NCBI GenBank assembly: GCA_004557285.1
Contig: SFEK01000130.1
Coordinates: forward strand, 1 to 6,149
Origin: Bacteroidales bacterium
GTDB taxonomy: Bacteria > Bacteroidota > Bacteroidia > Bacteroidales > Bacteroidaceae
DNA length: 6,149 nucleotides
Direction of reading: 5' to 3'
How positions within the stretch are numbered: the first letter of the stretch is position 1; each line of letters starts with the position of its first letter. The notes beneath the pieces are model-generated. The model was not told the DNA's origin. It ran no database searches and saw nothing but the letters and a program-made list of their open reading frames with translations. The translations under genes and the position numbers were made by a program. This document shows positions 1 through 5,995 of the stretch, one piece after another.

Positions 1-691
1 GCCCCGTTTCTGCATCAACCACATTGAGCAGCCCCACATCGGGCAGTTCTTTGGCCAACGGGTCGTACACCTGCAATGCCACCACATCATGCTTTCTGTT
101 GCAGATGGTGAGCACCTGTTCAAAATCGTTTCTCACGTAGAAGTCGCTCATCAAGAAAGCGGTACACTTGCGCTTCATGACACGGGTAAGAAACTCCACG
201 GCCATCTTCACATCCGTCTTCCGGCTTTCGGGATGGAAGTCGAGCATTTCACGGATGATAAACAGGATATGCTTTCTGCCTTTCTTGGGCGGAATATATT
301 TCTCTATCTTGTCAGAAAAGAAGATGACACCTATCTTGTCGTTGTTGCGCATGGCACTGAATGCCAAGGTGGCGGCAATCTCCGTCACCATGTCTTTCTT
401 CATCGCACGAGTGGTGCCGAAGTCGAGCGAACCGCTGACATCAATCAGCAGCATGACGGTGAGTTCGCGCTCTTCTTCAAAGACCTTCACATACGGACGG
501 TGGAACCGTGCCGACACATTCCAGTCGATGTCGCGGATGTCGTCGCCATACTGATACTCACGCACCTCGCTGAAAGCCATACCACGACCCTTGAAAGCCG
601 AATGGTATTGCCCGGCAAAGATATTGTCGCTCAGTCCGCGCGCCTTTATCTCTATTTTCCTGACCTTACTGAGAATTTCCTGGGTATCCAT
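1..691 (-). CDS. DUF58 domain protein with vWA-like fold, C-terminus cut by window edge
   Basis: Translating the minus strand from the ATG at 691-689 gives 230 residues that stay open to the window edge, so the C-terminal end is missing. The DUF58 signature is at about residues 33-62 (FKGRGMAFSEVREYQYGDD, then IRDIDWNVSAR). A vWA-like domain follows with a full set of metal-site residues: DVSGS at 84-88, a likely Thr159 and Asp183 in MSDF. I see no membrane segment in this part, so the protein is probably cytoplasmic or peripheral. The start overlaps the moxR stop by one base (TGATG), and a GGAGG Shine-Dalgarno at 699-703 sits 7 bases upstream inside the last moxR codons, which suggests translational coupling. 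MoxR and DUF58 proteins are a known pair, thought to act as a chaperone-like ATPase with a metal-dependent adaptor, and in Bacteroidetes they usually precede batA/batB-type genes. The substrate is unknown. The family call is secure; the role is inferred. Confidence 0.93.
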   Translation of the reverse strand, partial: MDTQEILSKVRKIEIKARGLSDNIFAGQYHSAFKGRGMAFSEVREYQYGDDIRDIDWNVSARFHRPYVKVFEEERELTVMLLIDVSGSLDFGTTRAMKKDMVTEIAATLAFSAMRNNDKIGVIFFSDKIEKYIPPKKGRKHILFIIREMLDFHPESRKTDVKMAVEFLTRVMKRKCTAFLMSDFYVRNDFEQVLTICNRKHDVVALQVYDPLAKELPDVGLLNVVDAETG

Positions 692-1686
692 CAAGGTACC
701 TCCACCTTATTGATAATGTCACTCACTATTTCTTCGCTGGTCACATTGGTGGCCTCCGCTTCATACGAAATGCCTATTCTGTGGCGCAGCACATCATGGG
801 CCATGGCACGCACATCCTCAGGGATCACATAACCACGACGCTTGATGAAGGCGTAGGCCCTGGAGGCCTTGGCCAGGTTGATGCTGGCACGGGGACTGCC
901 GCCAAAGGTAATCAGACTCTTCAGCTGGGGCAATCCGTAATGCTCAGGATAACGGGTGGCAAACACGATGTCAGCGATATACTGTTCTATCTTCTCGTCA
1001 ATATAAACCTGTCTCACCACCTCACGGGCCTTCAATATATCATCGGCTGAGATGACCGGCTTCACCTCGGGCAGAGAGCCTTGCAGGTTTTCACGGATAA
1101 TGAGTTTCTCCTCTTCAATGCTGGGATAATCAATCACCACCTTCAACATGAAACGGTCCACCTGTGCCTCGGGCAGCGGATAGGTTCCTTCCTGCTCAAT
1201 AGGGTTCTGCGTGGCCATCACCAAGAATGGCTTGGGCAGGTCGAAGGTCTCGCTGCCGATGGTCACCTGATGCTCCTGCATGGCCTCCAGCAATGCGCTC
1301 TGCACCTTGGCAGGAGCACGGTTGATTTCGTCTGCCAATACAAAGTGGGCAAACACCGGGCCCTTCTTCACCTGGAATTTCTCATCCTTCTGCGAATAAA
1401 CCATGGTACCTGTCACGTCGGCAGGCAACAGGTCGGGGGTGAACTGTATTCTGCTGTACTCAGCGTCTATCAACTGCGACAAGGTCTTGATCGCCAAAGT
1501 CTTGGCCAGACCGGGAACACCTTCCAGCAGGATGTGTCCATCGCTCAACAGACCAATCAACAGGCTGTCCACCAAATGTTTCTGCCCTACAATCACTTTG
1601 TTCATGCCCGTGGTAATCGCCGACACGAACGCACTTTTCTGCTCAATTAAGATATTCAATTCACGGATATCTATGGATTCTGCCAT
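691..1686 (-). CDS. MoxR family AAA+ ATPase
   Basis: This is a 331-residue protein of normal MoxR length. The AAA+ core is complete: Walker A GVPGLAKT at 56-63, Walker B ending in Asp119-Glu120 within VLADEINRAP, sensor 1 ATQNP at 158-162, a likely arginine finger at Arg178 in AQVDRF, and sensor 2 in GGSPRAS with Arg266. The C-terminal helical lid runs from about 200 to 331. No membrane segment or signal peptide is visible, so it should be a cytoplasmic hexameric ATPase. MoxR ATPases are thought to remodel or insert cofactors into partner proteins, often with vWA-domain partners, and the next gene is a DUF58 vWA-like protein overlapping it by one base. A likely promoter lies upstream (1718-1749), so it seems to be the first gene of its operon. 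The ATG at 1686 is the natural start, with only a weak AAGAG ahead of it. The symbol is left empty because the subfamily cannot be settled by eye. Confidence 0.95.
   Translation of the reverse strand: MAESIDIRELNILIEQKSAFVSAITTGMNKVIVGQKHLVDSLLIGLLSDGHILLEGVPGLAKTLAIKTLSQLIDAEYSRIQFTPDLLPADVTGTMVYSQKDEKFQVKKGPVFAHFVLADEINRAPAKVQSALLEAMQEHQVTIGSETFDLPKPFLVMATQNPIEQEGTYPLPEAQVDRFMLKVVIDYPSIEEEKLIIRENLQGSLPEVKPVISADDILKAREVVRQVYIDEKIEQYIADIVFATRYPEHYGLPQLKSLITFGGSPRASINLAKASRAYAFIKRRGYVIPEDVRAMAHDVLRHRIGISYEAEATNVTSEEIVSDIINKVEVP
699..703 (-). promoter_or_regulatory. Shine-Dalgarno for the DUF58 gene
   Basis: The minus strand reads GGAGG, 7 bases ahead of the ATG at 691-689. It lies inside the last sense codons of moxR. 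It supports this start over later in-frame ATGs and fits coupling of the two genes. Confidence 0.65.
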
Positions 1687-1831
1687 AACTCTTATTTTTG
1701 TTTCCTAAATTTTAGCGCAAAAATACTACTTTATCTATTGATGCACGAAAAAAGCAGACTAAATAATATTAAAAAAGTTTCTATTTGCTTACATTTAAAC
1801 ATCTACCATGTTTTTTGACACTTTATTGTGC
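1687..1831. other. AT-rich intergenic gap between two operons
   Basis: This is the largest gap in the window (145 bases) and is clearly richer in A and T than the genes around it. It holds the putative moxR promoter. I found no convincing hairpin-plus-T-tract terminator for the gene ending at 1832; the only stem-like match just after the stop is about three base pairs. Read-through into moxR is therefore possible. Confidence 0.6.
1718..1749 (-). promoter_or_regulatory. Probable Bacteroidetes-type promoter for moxR
   Basis: On the minus strand the sequence TATTTTTG (1718-1725) fits the Bacteroidetes -7 consensus TAnnTTTG. A T-rich TTCG (1746-1749) lies 20 bases further upstream where a TTTG-like -33 element is expected, so that half is imperfect. 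Transcription would start near 1711, giving an untranslated leader of about 25 bases. It lies in the 145-base AT-rich gap between the HU-LysM gene and moxR, where a new transcription unit would be expected to start. Confidence 0.5.
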
Positions 1832-3157
1832 CTATCGCTTCGTCCTTTTCTTCGGTTCGAGCTTGGGTATCTTCAACTTCATGCCTTCGCTGACCTCTGC
1901 CACACCGTTGTGCAACTGGATGTAACACGACATGCCCTCTCCCAAATACAGTCGGGACAAACGCTCCATGGTGTCGCCCTTCTTCACCGTGATGGTCTTG
2001 GCTGTGCCCACAATGCGGTAGGCTCCGGTCTTCACCATGGCATTGGCCGTGGCCAACTGCTTGCTGTCGTTTGCCGTGGCAGACTGATCAGGGGTGGCGG
2101 CAGCAGGCACATTGACCACATCCTCTTCTTTCAGCAGATGCTTGTCTTCCTTGACTTGCTGTGCCTTTTCCTTCACCGTGTCTTTCACCGAGTCTTTCGC
2201 TGCGGGTTTGACCACGGTCTTGCTTACCCTTGCGGTACTGTCAACCACTGTTTCCTGCACCACCGGCCTGTCCATGTCAAAATGCTGCATACCGATGATA
2301 TAGCCTATGGCCAAAGCAATGGCAGCCACAAACAGGTGCGACAAAGTCAACAACAGGGTTTCATGACGCTCAAAAAAACTGCTTGGCTTTTCCTCTTCTT
2401 TATCATCCTCGTCCTGTGCGGCCAAAGGTTCCTCTTCCACTGGCGATGATTCCTCCTCCGGCTGTGGCTCATCGTCAACAGGCGATGCTTCCACCGGCAT
2501 CAATGCTGCTTCGGTTTCCGTGGCTTGCTGTGGTTGTTCCTCCGCCTCAACAGGCAATTCTTCTTCCACGACTTGTTCCTGCTCCTCTTCCACGACTTGT
2601 TCCTGCTCCTCTTCCACAAATCGCTCCGCAACCTCCAACAACGGTTCTTCTACCTCTTGTAGCTGGGGCACGGTCTCCTCCTGCGGCAGGTCTTCATTCA
2701 TCAGGGGCTGTTCGTCAACGACTTCAGGGCCGGCTGCGGCTACACTGGGCTCTTCCTCCACCTCCTGCGGCTGCTCGTCAACCAGGGCCAACGGCTCCTC
2801 ATCTACACTAACGGCATTGAGTTCTTCAATATCCACATCATCGTTGAGCATCACCGTTTCAAACTGTGCAAAAGGCTTGTTGACAAGGTCGCGCATGATG
2901 GGGTCGGGCGTGAACGATATCTTGCCATGACTCTCAATCACCACACGTTCACCCGTATTCACATTGATGCTCTCACGCTCGCGCACATCAATCACCTTGA
3001 ACGTGCCCAGTCCCTTCACCTTCACCATCTTTTCCTCGTGCAACGCCTCGTTGATCAAGTCAAAGAAGGTGGCTACAAACTGCTCTGCATCCTTCTGCGT
3101 CAGACCATGCTTGCCGGCGATGGCCTCCGCTATCCAAGCCACCGAAACCTTACCCAT
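1832..3157 (-). CDS. Membrane-anchored HU-domain protein with acidic linker and C-terminal LysM domain
   Basis: From the ATG at 3157-3155 this is 441 residues. An HU/IHF-like domain spans about 1-95 (KGLGTFKV near 48-55, arm with NVNTGERV, then ISFTPDP). A Glu/Pro/Val-rich acidic linker covers about 104-256 and contains tandem VVEEEQEQ units. One hydrophobic helix lies at about 267-289 (LFVAAIALAIGYIIG). A Lys/Ala/Val-rich spacer follows, then a LysM domain at about 384-433 (ITVKKGDTMERLSRLYLG ... KLKIP). There is no N-terminal signal peptide, so the predicted topology is HU in the cytoplasm and LysM in the periplasm. LysM domains usually bind peptidoglycan. An in-frame ATG 14 codons further upstream is less likely: the 3157 start has a strong GGAGGGG six bases ahead and overlaps the upstream HU stop by 8 bases. 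The usual DNA-intercalating proline is Val66 here. Bacteroidetes are known to carry HU-like domains fused through a TM helix to SPOR domains; this is a LysM version of that layout. The tethering role is inference. Confidence 0.9.
   Translation of the reverse strand: MGKVSVAWIAEAIAGKHGLTQKDAEQFVATFFDLINEALHEEKMVKVKGLGTFKVIDVRERESINVNTGERVVIESHGKISFTPDPIMRDLVNKPFAQFETVMLNDDVDIEELNAVSVDEEPLALVDEQPQEVEEEPSVAAAGPEVVDEQPLMNEDLPQEETVPQLQEVEEPLLEVAERFVEEEQEQVVEEEQEQVVEEELPVEAEEQPQQATETEAALMPVEASPVDDEPQPEEESSPVEEEPLAAQDEDDKEEEKPSSFFERHETLLLTLSHLFVAAIALAIGYIIGMQHFDMDRPVVQETVVDSTARVSKTVVKPAAKDSVKDTVKEKAQQVKEDKHLLKEEDVVNVPAAATPDQSATANDSKQLATANAMVKTGAYRIVGTAKTITVKKGDTMERLSRLYLGEGMSCYIQLHNGVAEVSEGMKLKIPKLEPKKRTKR
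2563..2617 (-). repeat. 24-base tandem repeat inside the acidic linker
   Basis: Two identical 24-base units (2563-2586 and 2587-2610) are followed by the first 7 bases of a third. Each unit is exactly eight codons and encodes the phase VVEEEQEQ, so gain or loss of a unit would keep the reading frame and change only linker length. The repeat is in the low-complexity Glu-rich part of the HU-LysM protein. Confidence 0.9.
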
Positions 3158-3443
3158 TGGCAGCCCCTCCGTTCTTGAGTTTTTCCTTGATTGCCGCAAT
3201 GGGTTTGAAATTGAGCACCAGTTTTGGAGGTACCAACATGCGCTGCTTGGTTCCGGGGTTAATCAGGATCCTCTCCATGCGCTTTTTCACTTCAAACGTA
3301 CCGAATTTGGGTATCGACAACACATCTCCCCCCTGAAAACTTGCATTCATGGAGTCGATGATGGTGTTCACCATCTTCTGCGTGTCATCCTGCGTATATC
3401 CAAGCCGTTGCGACAACGCTGCAATAAAACTCTTGTTATTCAT
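3150..3443 (-). CDS. Small HU/IHF-family DNA-binding protein
   Basis: This is a 97-residue protein, typical of the HU/IHF family. The N-terminal helices (about 3-38) are followed by IPKFGTFEV at 44-52, then the DNA-binding arm with INPGTK at 61-66, where Pro63 matches the DNA-intercalating proline, and VPPKLVLNFKP at 71-81, matching the usual return strand. It should dimerise and bend DNA in the nucleoid. The gene starts 8 bases after the rimO stop and overlaps the start of the HU-LysM gene by 8 bases (ATGGGTAA). No strong Shine-Dalgarno precedes its ATG, which suits Bacteroidetes or coupling to rimO translation. The last seven residues (NGGAANG) are encoded by the next gene's ribosome-binding site and start codon. 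It is not clear whether it is the main HU of the cell or a specialised paralogue; the position suggests the latter, perhaps partnering the membrane-anchored HU. Confidence 0.95.
   Translation of the reverse strand: MNNKSFIAALSQRLGYTQDDTQKMVNTIIDSMNASFQGGDVLSIPKFGTFEVKKRMERILINPGTKQRMLVPPKLVLNFKPIAAIKEKLKNGGAANG
3164..3170 (-). promoter_or_regulatory. Strong Shine-Dalgarno that decides the HU-LysM start
   Basis: The minus strand reads GGAGGGG, six bases ahead of the ATG at 3157-3155. It is embedded in the final codons of the upstream HU gene, where it encodes part of that protein's Gly/Ala/Asn tail. It favours the 441-residue form over the 455-residue form that would start at 3199. Confidence 0.75.
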
Positions 3444-3451
3444 ACCAATAT

Positions 3452-4753
3452 TTACTCTACTACCTTACCGTATAAGTCAAAAGCTTCGGCATCAGTGATT
3501 TCCACCGTATAGAAACATCCTGAGCGCAGGCGTCGGTCGCCTGCAGGTATCAGCACCTCGGGGTCAACTTCCGGAGAACTGTAAGCCGTCCTGCCCACAT
3601 AGAAATCACCCTCCTTGCGGTCGATGATCACCTGATATTGCTTCCCTATCTTCGCTTCGGCAATCTCCGCACTTATCCGCTGCTGCAAAGCCATCAGCTG
3701 GTCAAGCCTTCTCTGCTTCACCTCGTCAGGGATGTCGTCGGCATAATGCTCGGCACTGTATGTGCCCTCTTCTTCTGAATAGGCAAAAGCCCCCATGCGC
3801 TCAAACCTCGCCCATCGGGTGAAGTCCATCAACGCCTCAAAATCTTCTTCGGTCTCACCGGGGAAACCCACCATCAGCGTGGTGCGTAGATGAATACCGG
3901 GCACAGCCTTTCTCAACCGTTCTATCAGGGCATAAGTCTCGTCACGGCTGATGTTTCTTCTCATCGCCGTCAGCATGTGGTCAGAGATATGCTGCAGGGC
4001 AATGTCAAGATACTTGCACACATTGGGTTTCTCGCGCATCACATCCAGCAGGTCGTCGGGGAAATGGGTGGGATAGGCATAATGCAGCCTGATCCATTTC
4101 ACGCCGGGAATATCAGCCATGTCGGCCACCAACTGGGCAATATGCTGCCGACCATCGATGTCGATTCCATAATAGGTGAGCTCCTGGGCTATGATTTGAA
4201 ACTCCTTCACGCCAGAAGCCACAAGTGTCCTCACCTCATCGAGTATTTCCTCGGCAGGCCTGCTCACATGCTTGCCCGTAATCAGGGGTATGGCACAATA
4301 GGCACAATGGCGGTCGCATCCCTCACTGATTTTGATATAGGCATAGTGGTGCGGGGTGGTAAGACAACGCTTTCCACGACAGTCCTCCACCTCAGCCTTG
4401 CCCAAGTCGGTCAACAGCTGCTTGTAGTCAAACTTGCCGTAATATTTGTCCACCACAGGGATTTCCTGCTCCAGTTCTTTTTTATACCGCTGCGACAAGC
4501 ATCCCATCACAAACAATTTGTTGATGCGGCCCTCTTCCTTGGCCTGCGCAAACTCTAAGATGGTATTGATGCTCTCCTCTTTGGCATCGCCGATAAAACC
4601 ACAGGTATTGATGACAACAATCTCTCCTTGCGGACGCTTGCTGTCGTGCGTGCATTTGTAGCCGTTGGCCTCAAACTGCTTCATCAGCACCTCGCTGTCA
4701 ACGAGGTTCTTCGAGCAGCCCATGGTGATGAAATCTATCTGGTTCTTTTTCAC
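3452..4753 (-). CDS. rimO: Ribosomal protein S12 methylthiotransferase RimO
   Basis: RimO is a radical SAM enzyme that adds a methylthio group to a conserved aspartate of ribosomal protein S12. The 433-residue product has all three family domains: the N-terminal UPF0004 domain with cluster cysteines 13, 51 and 85; the radical SAM domain with the CxxxCxxC motif CDRHCAYC (Cys146, 150, 153); and a C-terminal TRAM domain from about 367 (GKQYQVIIDR) to the end. IAQELTYYGID at 188-198 and LDIALQHISD at 249-258 fit RimO rather than MiaB, and the length fits. The start is GTG at 4753-4751, overlapping the ftsY stop by 4 bases (GTGA), with AAGGA six bases upstream at 4760-4764. The next ATG, at residue 11, would remove the first conserved strand just before Cys13, so GTG is preferred. 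The location directly after ftsY suits a translation-related operon. Confidence 0.97.
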   Translation of the reverse strand: MKKNQIDFITMGCSKNLVDSEVLMKQFEANGYKCTHDSKRPQGEIVVINTCGFIGDAKEESINTILEFAQAKEEGRINKLFVMGCLSQRYKKELEQEIPVVDKYYGKFDYKQLLTDLGKAEVEDCRGKRCLTTPHHYAYIKISEGCDRHCAYCAIPLITGKHVSRPAEEILDEVRTLVASGVKEFQIIAQELTYYGIDIDGRQHIAQLVADMADIPGVKWIRLHYAYPTHFPDDLLDVMREKPNVCKYLDIALQHISDHMLTAMRRNISRDETYALIERLRKAVPGIHLRTTLMVGFPGETEEDFEALMDFTRWARFERMGAFAYSEEEGTYSAEHYADDIPDEVKQRRLDQLMALQQRISAEIAEAKIGKQYQVIIDRKEGDFYVGRTAYSSPEVDPEVLIPAGDRRLRSGCFYTVEITDAEAFDLYGKVVE

Positions 4754-5709
4754 TGGTCTTCCTTAAAGAGCGAATCAACAAACTGATTCTTGTTAAACAG
4801 TTGCAGGTCTTCCATTCCCTCGCCCAGTCCGATATACTTCACTGGCACCTTCAATTGGTCGGATATGCCGATCACCACACCACCCTTGGCCGTACCGTCA
4901 AGTTTGGTAATGGCCAAACTGGTAATCTGTGTGACCTGAGAAAATTGCTTGGCCTGTTCAAAGGCATTCTGCCCCGTGGAGCCATCGAGCACGAGCATCA
5001 CCTCATCAGGGGCTTCGGGCAGCACCTTCTTCATCACCTCCTTGATTTTCTTCAATTCGTTCATCAGTCCAATCTTGTTGTGCAGACGACCTGCGGTATC
5101 TATCAGCACCACATCAGCGCCATTGGCCTTGGCCGAACTCAAGGTGTCGAAGGCCACACTGGCAGGGTCGGCACCCATCTGCTGCTTCACCACAGGCACA
5201 CCCACACGCTCACCCCAGATACACAACTGCTCAACGGCAGCGGCACGGAAGGTGTCGGCAGCACCTAAATACACCTTTTTGCCGGCCTTCTTGAACTGGT
5301 AGGCCAGTTTGCCAATCGTGGTGGTCTTGCCCACCCCATTCACGCCGACCACTAAGATGACATACGGTTTGTGGTCAGCGGGCAAATCCCACTGGTCGTT
5401 GTCGGCGGCATTGTTCTCGGCAAGCAGAGCGGCAATCTCCTGTCTAAGAATGCCGTTCAATTCTGAAACCGAAACATACTTGTCACGGGCAACCCTTTCC
5501 TCAATCCGACGAATGATTTTCAGCGTGGTATCCACGCCCACATCCGACGTGATCAGCACTTCCTCAAGGTTGTCTAACACATCATCATCTACCTTCGACT
5601 TGCCGGCTACGGCACGGGCAATTTTCGAGAAAACGCTCTGTTTTGTCTTCTCCAAGCCCTTGTCCAAAGTCTCTTTTTTCTTCTTGTTGAAAAACCCAAA
5701 TAAACCCAT
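4750..5709 (-). CDS. ftsY: Signal recognition particle receptor FtsY
   Basis: FtsY is the SRP receptor GTPase that docks ribosomes making membrane proteins to the SecYEG channel at the inner membrane. The 319-residue protein holds the N domain (about 15-105) and the G domain (about 113-319). GTPase motifs are all present: G1 GVNGVGKT at 122-129, DTFRAAA at 152-158, DTAG at 204-207, TKLD at 268-271 and GLGEG at 294-298. The long acidic A domain of E. coli FtsY is missing; the N-terminus is only MGLFGFFNKKKK, a short hydrophobic and basic stretch likely to help membrane contact. Short NG-only forms are common outside Proteobacteria. A good Bacteroidetes-type promoter lies 17-51 bases upstream, so ftsY heads the transcript that continues into rimO with a 4-base overlap. 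The ATG at 5709 fits the MGLFGFF start common in the family. Confidence 0.98.
   Translation of the reverse strand: MGLFGFFNKKKKETLDKGLEKTKQSVFSKIARAVAGKSKVDDDVLDNLEEVLITSDVGVDTTLKIIRRIEERVARDKYVSVSELNGILRQEIAALLAENNAADNDQWDLPADHKPYVILVVGVNGVGKTTTIGKLAYQFKKAGKKVYLGAADTFRAAAVEQLCIWGERVGVPVVKQQMGADPASVAFDTLSSAKANGADVVLIDTAGRLHNKIGLMNELKKIKEVMKKVLPEAPDEVMLVLDGSTGQNAFEQAKQFSQVTQITSLAITKLDGTAKGGVVIGISDQLKVPVKYIGLGEGMEDLQLFNKNQFVDSLFKEDQ
4760..4764 (-). promoter_or_regulatory. Shine-Dalgarno supporting the GTG start of rimO
   Basis: The minus strand reads AAGGA, six bases ahead of the GTG at 4753-4751 and inside the last codons of ftsY. With the GTGA overlap it supports coupled translation from the non-ATG start. 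Confidence 0.6.
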
Positions 5710-5725
5710 ATCAGTAATTTTGCTA

Positions 5726-5760
5726 CAAAATTAGTAAAATGCTGCCACATTTACAACAAA
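5726..5760 (-). promoter_or_regulatory. Probable promoter of the ftsY-rimO-HU operon
   Basis: On the minus strand TAATTTTG (5726-5733) matches the Bacteroidetes -7 consensus TAnnTTTG exactly. The sequence TTTGTTG (5754-5760) supplies a -33 element; the spacing is 20 bases from its TTG or 23 from its TTTG. The start of transcription would be near 5720, leaving a leader of only about 10 bases. The -33 element overlaps the T-tract of the terminator just upstream. Confidence 0.65.
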
Positions 5761-5788
5761 AAGGCTGCAAATTTCCTTGCAGCCTTTT
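5759..5788 (-). terminator. Rho-independent terminator after rpmG and the DUF4295 gene
   Basis: A perfect inverted repeat of 12 bases (eight being GGCTGCAA and its complement, the rest A-T pairs) encloses a 6-base loop at 5771-5776. On the minus strand the stem is followed by a run of T, as expected for an intrinsic terminator, 23 bases after the DUF4295 stop. The A-rich other flank means it could also stop transcription coming from the plus strand, though no plus-strand gene is seen here. Confidence 0.9.
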
Positions 5789-5811
5789 CATATATTGTCA
5801 TTTATTAAGAA

Positions 5812-5970
5812 TTAGTTCTTAAAAAAGTCTTTTACTTCCTCGTTGGGAACCATACGCTCATCAAACATGTAAGCACCAGTCTTGGGGCTCTTCACCATTT
5901 TGATTACCTTTGTATATGCGCGACCGTCCTGCGAACCATCACGGAGGGTAGCGACGACTTTCTTTGCCAT
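5812..5970 (-). CDS. DUF4295 family small basic protein, probably ribosome-associated
   Basis: This short gene encodes 52 residues beginning MAKKVVATLRDG and ending FKN. It is lysine-rich, with SPKTGAYMFDERMVP at about 28-42 as the recognisable DUF4295 core, and has no membrane segment. The family is small and restricted to Bacteroidetes, and it is regularly found right after the bL33 gene. I recall that a cryo-EM study of a Flavobacterium ribosome described a new large-subunit protein, bL38, that may be this family; I cannot confirm this from sequence. The gene starts 25 bases after the rpmG stop, with no clear Shine-Dalgarno in the gap, and a strong terminator follows. The DUF family call is confident; the ribosomal role rests on basic character, size and neighbours. 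Confidence 0.9.
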   Translation of the reverse strand: MAKKVVATLRDGSQDGRAYTKVIKMVKSPKTGAYMFDERMVPNEEVKDFFKN

Positions 5971-5995
5971 GTTCTAAACTTTTATTATTCAGTGA

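Noticed and set aside
89..832. Long plus-strand open frame
   Set aside because: It lies opposite the DUF58 and moxR genes, is rich in His and Thr as expected of antisense frames, resembles no known family, and has no start context.
1081..1650. Plus-strand open frame of 189 codons
   Set aside because: It is antisense to the core of moxR, whose AAA+ motifs are all intact on the minus strand.
1811..1831. Possible terminator after the HU-LysM gene
   Set aside because: Only a stem of about three pairs (CAC/GTG) is possible, too weak to call despite a nearby A/T run.
2563..2617. Possible CRISPR-like repeat
   Set aside because: The units are directly adjacent with no spacers and lie in frame within a coding region.
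2383..2930. Plus-strand frames rich in Pro/Leu or Ser/Cys
   Set aside because: They are translations of the reverse of the Glu-rich linker codons; the low complexity comes from the minus-strand gene.
3158..3199. 14-residue N-terminal extension of the HU-LysM protein
   Set aside because: The extra residues (MRQSRKNSRTEGLP) do not resemble an HU start and overlap the upstream gene further, while the ATG at 3157 has a strong Shine-Dalgarno.
3890..4558. Plus-strand open frame of 222 codons
   Set aside because: It is antisense to rimO, which is complete and well conserved.
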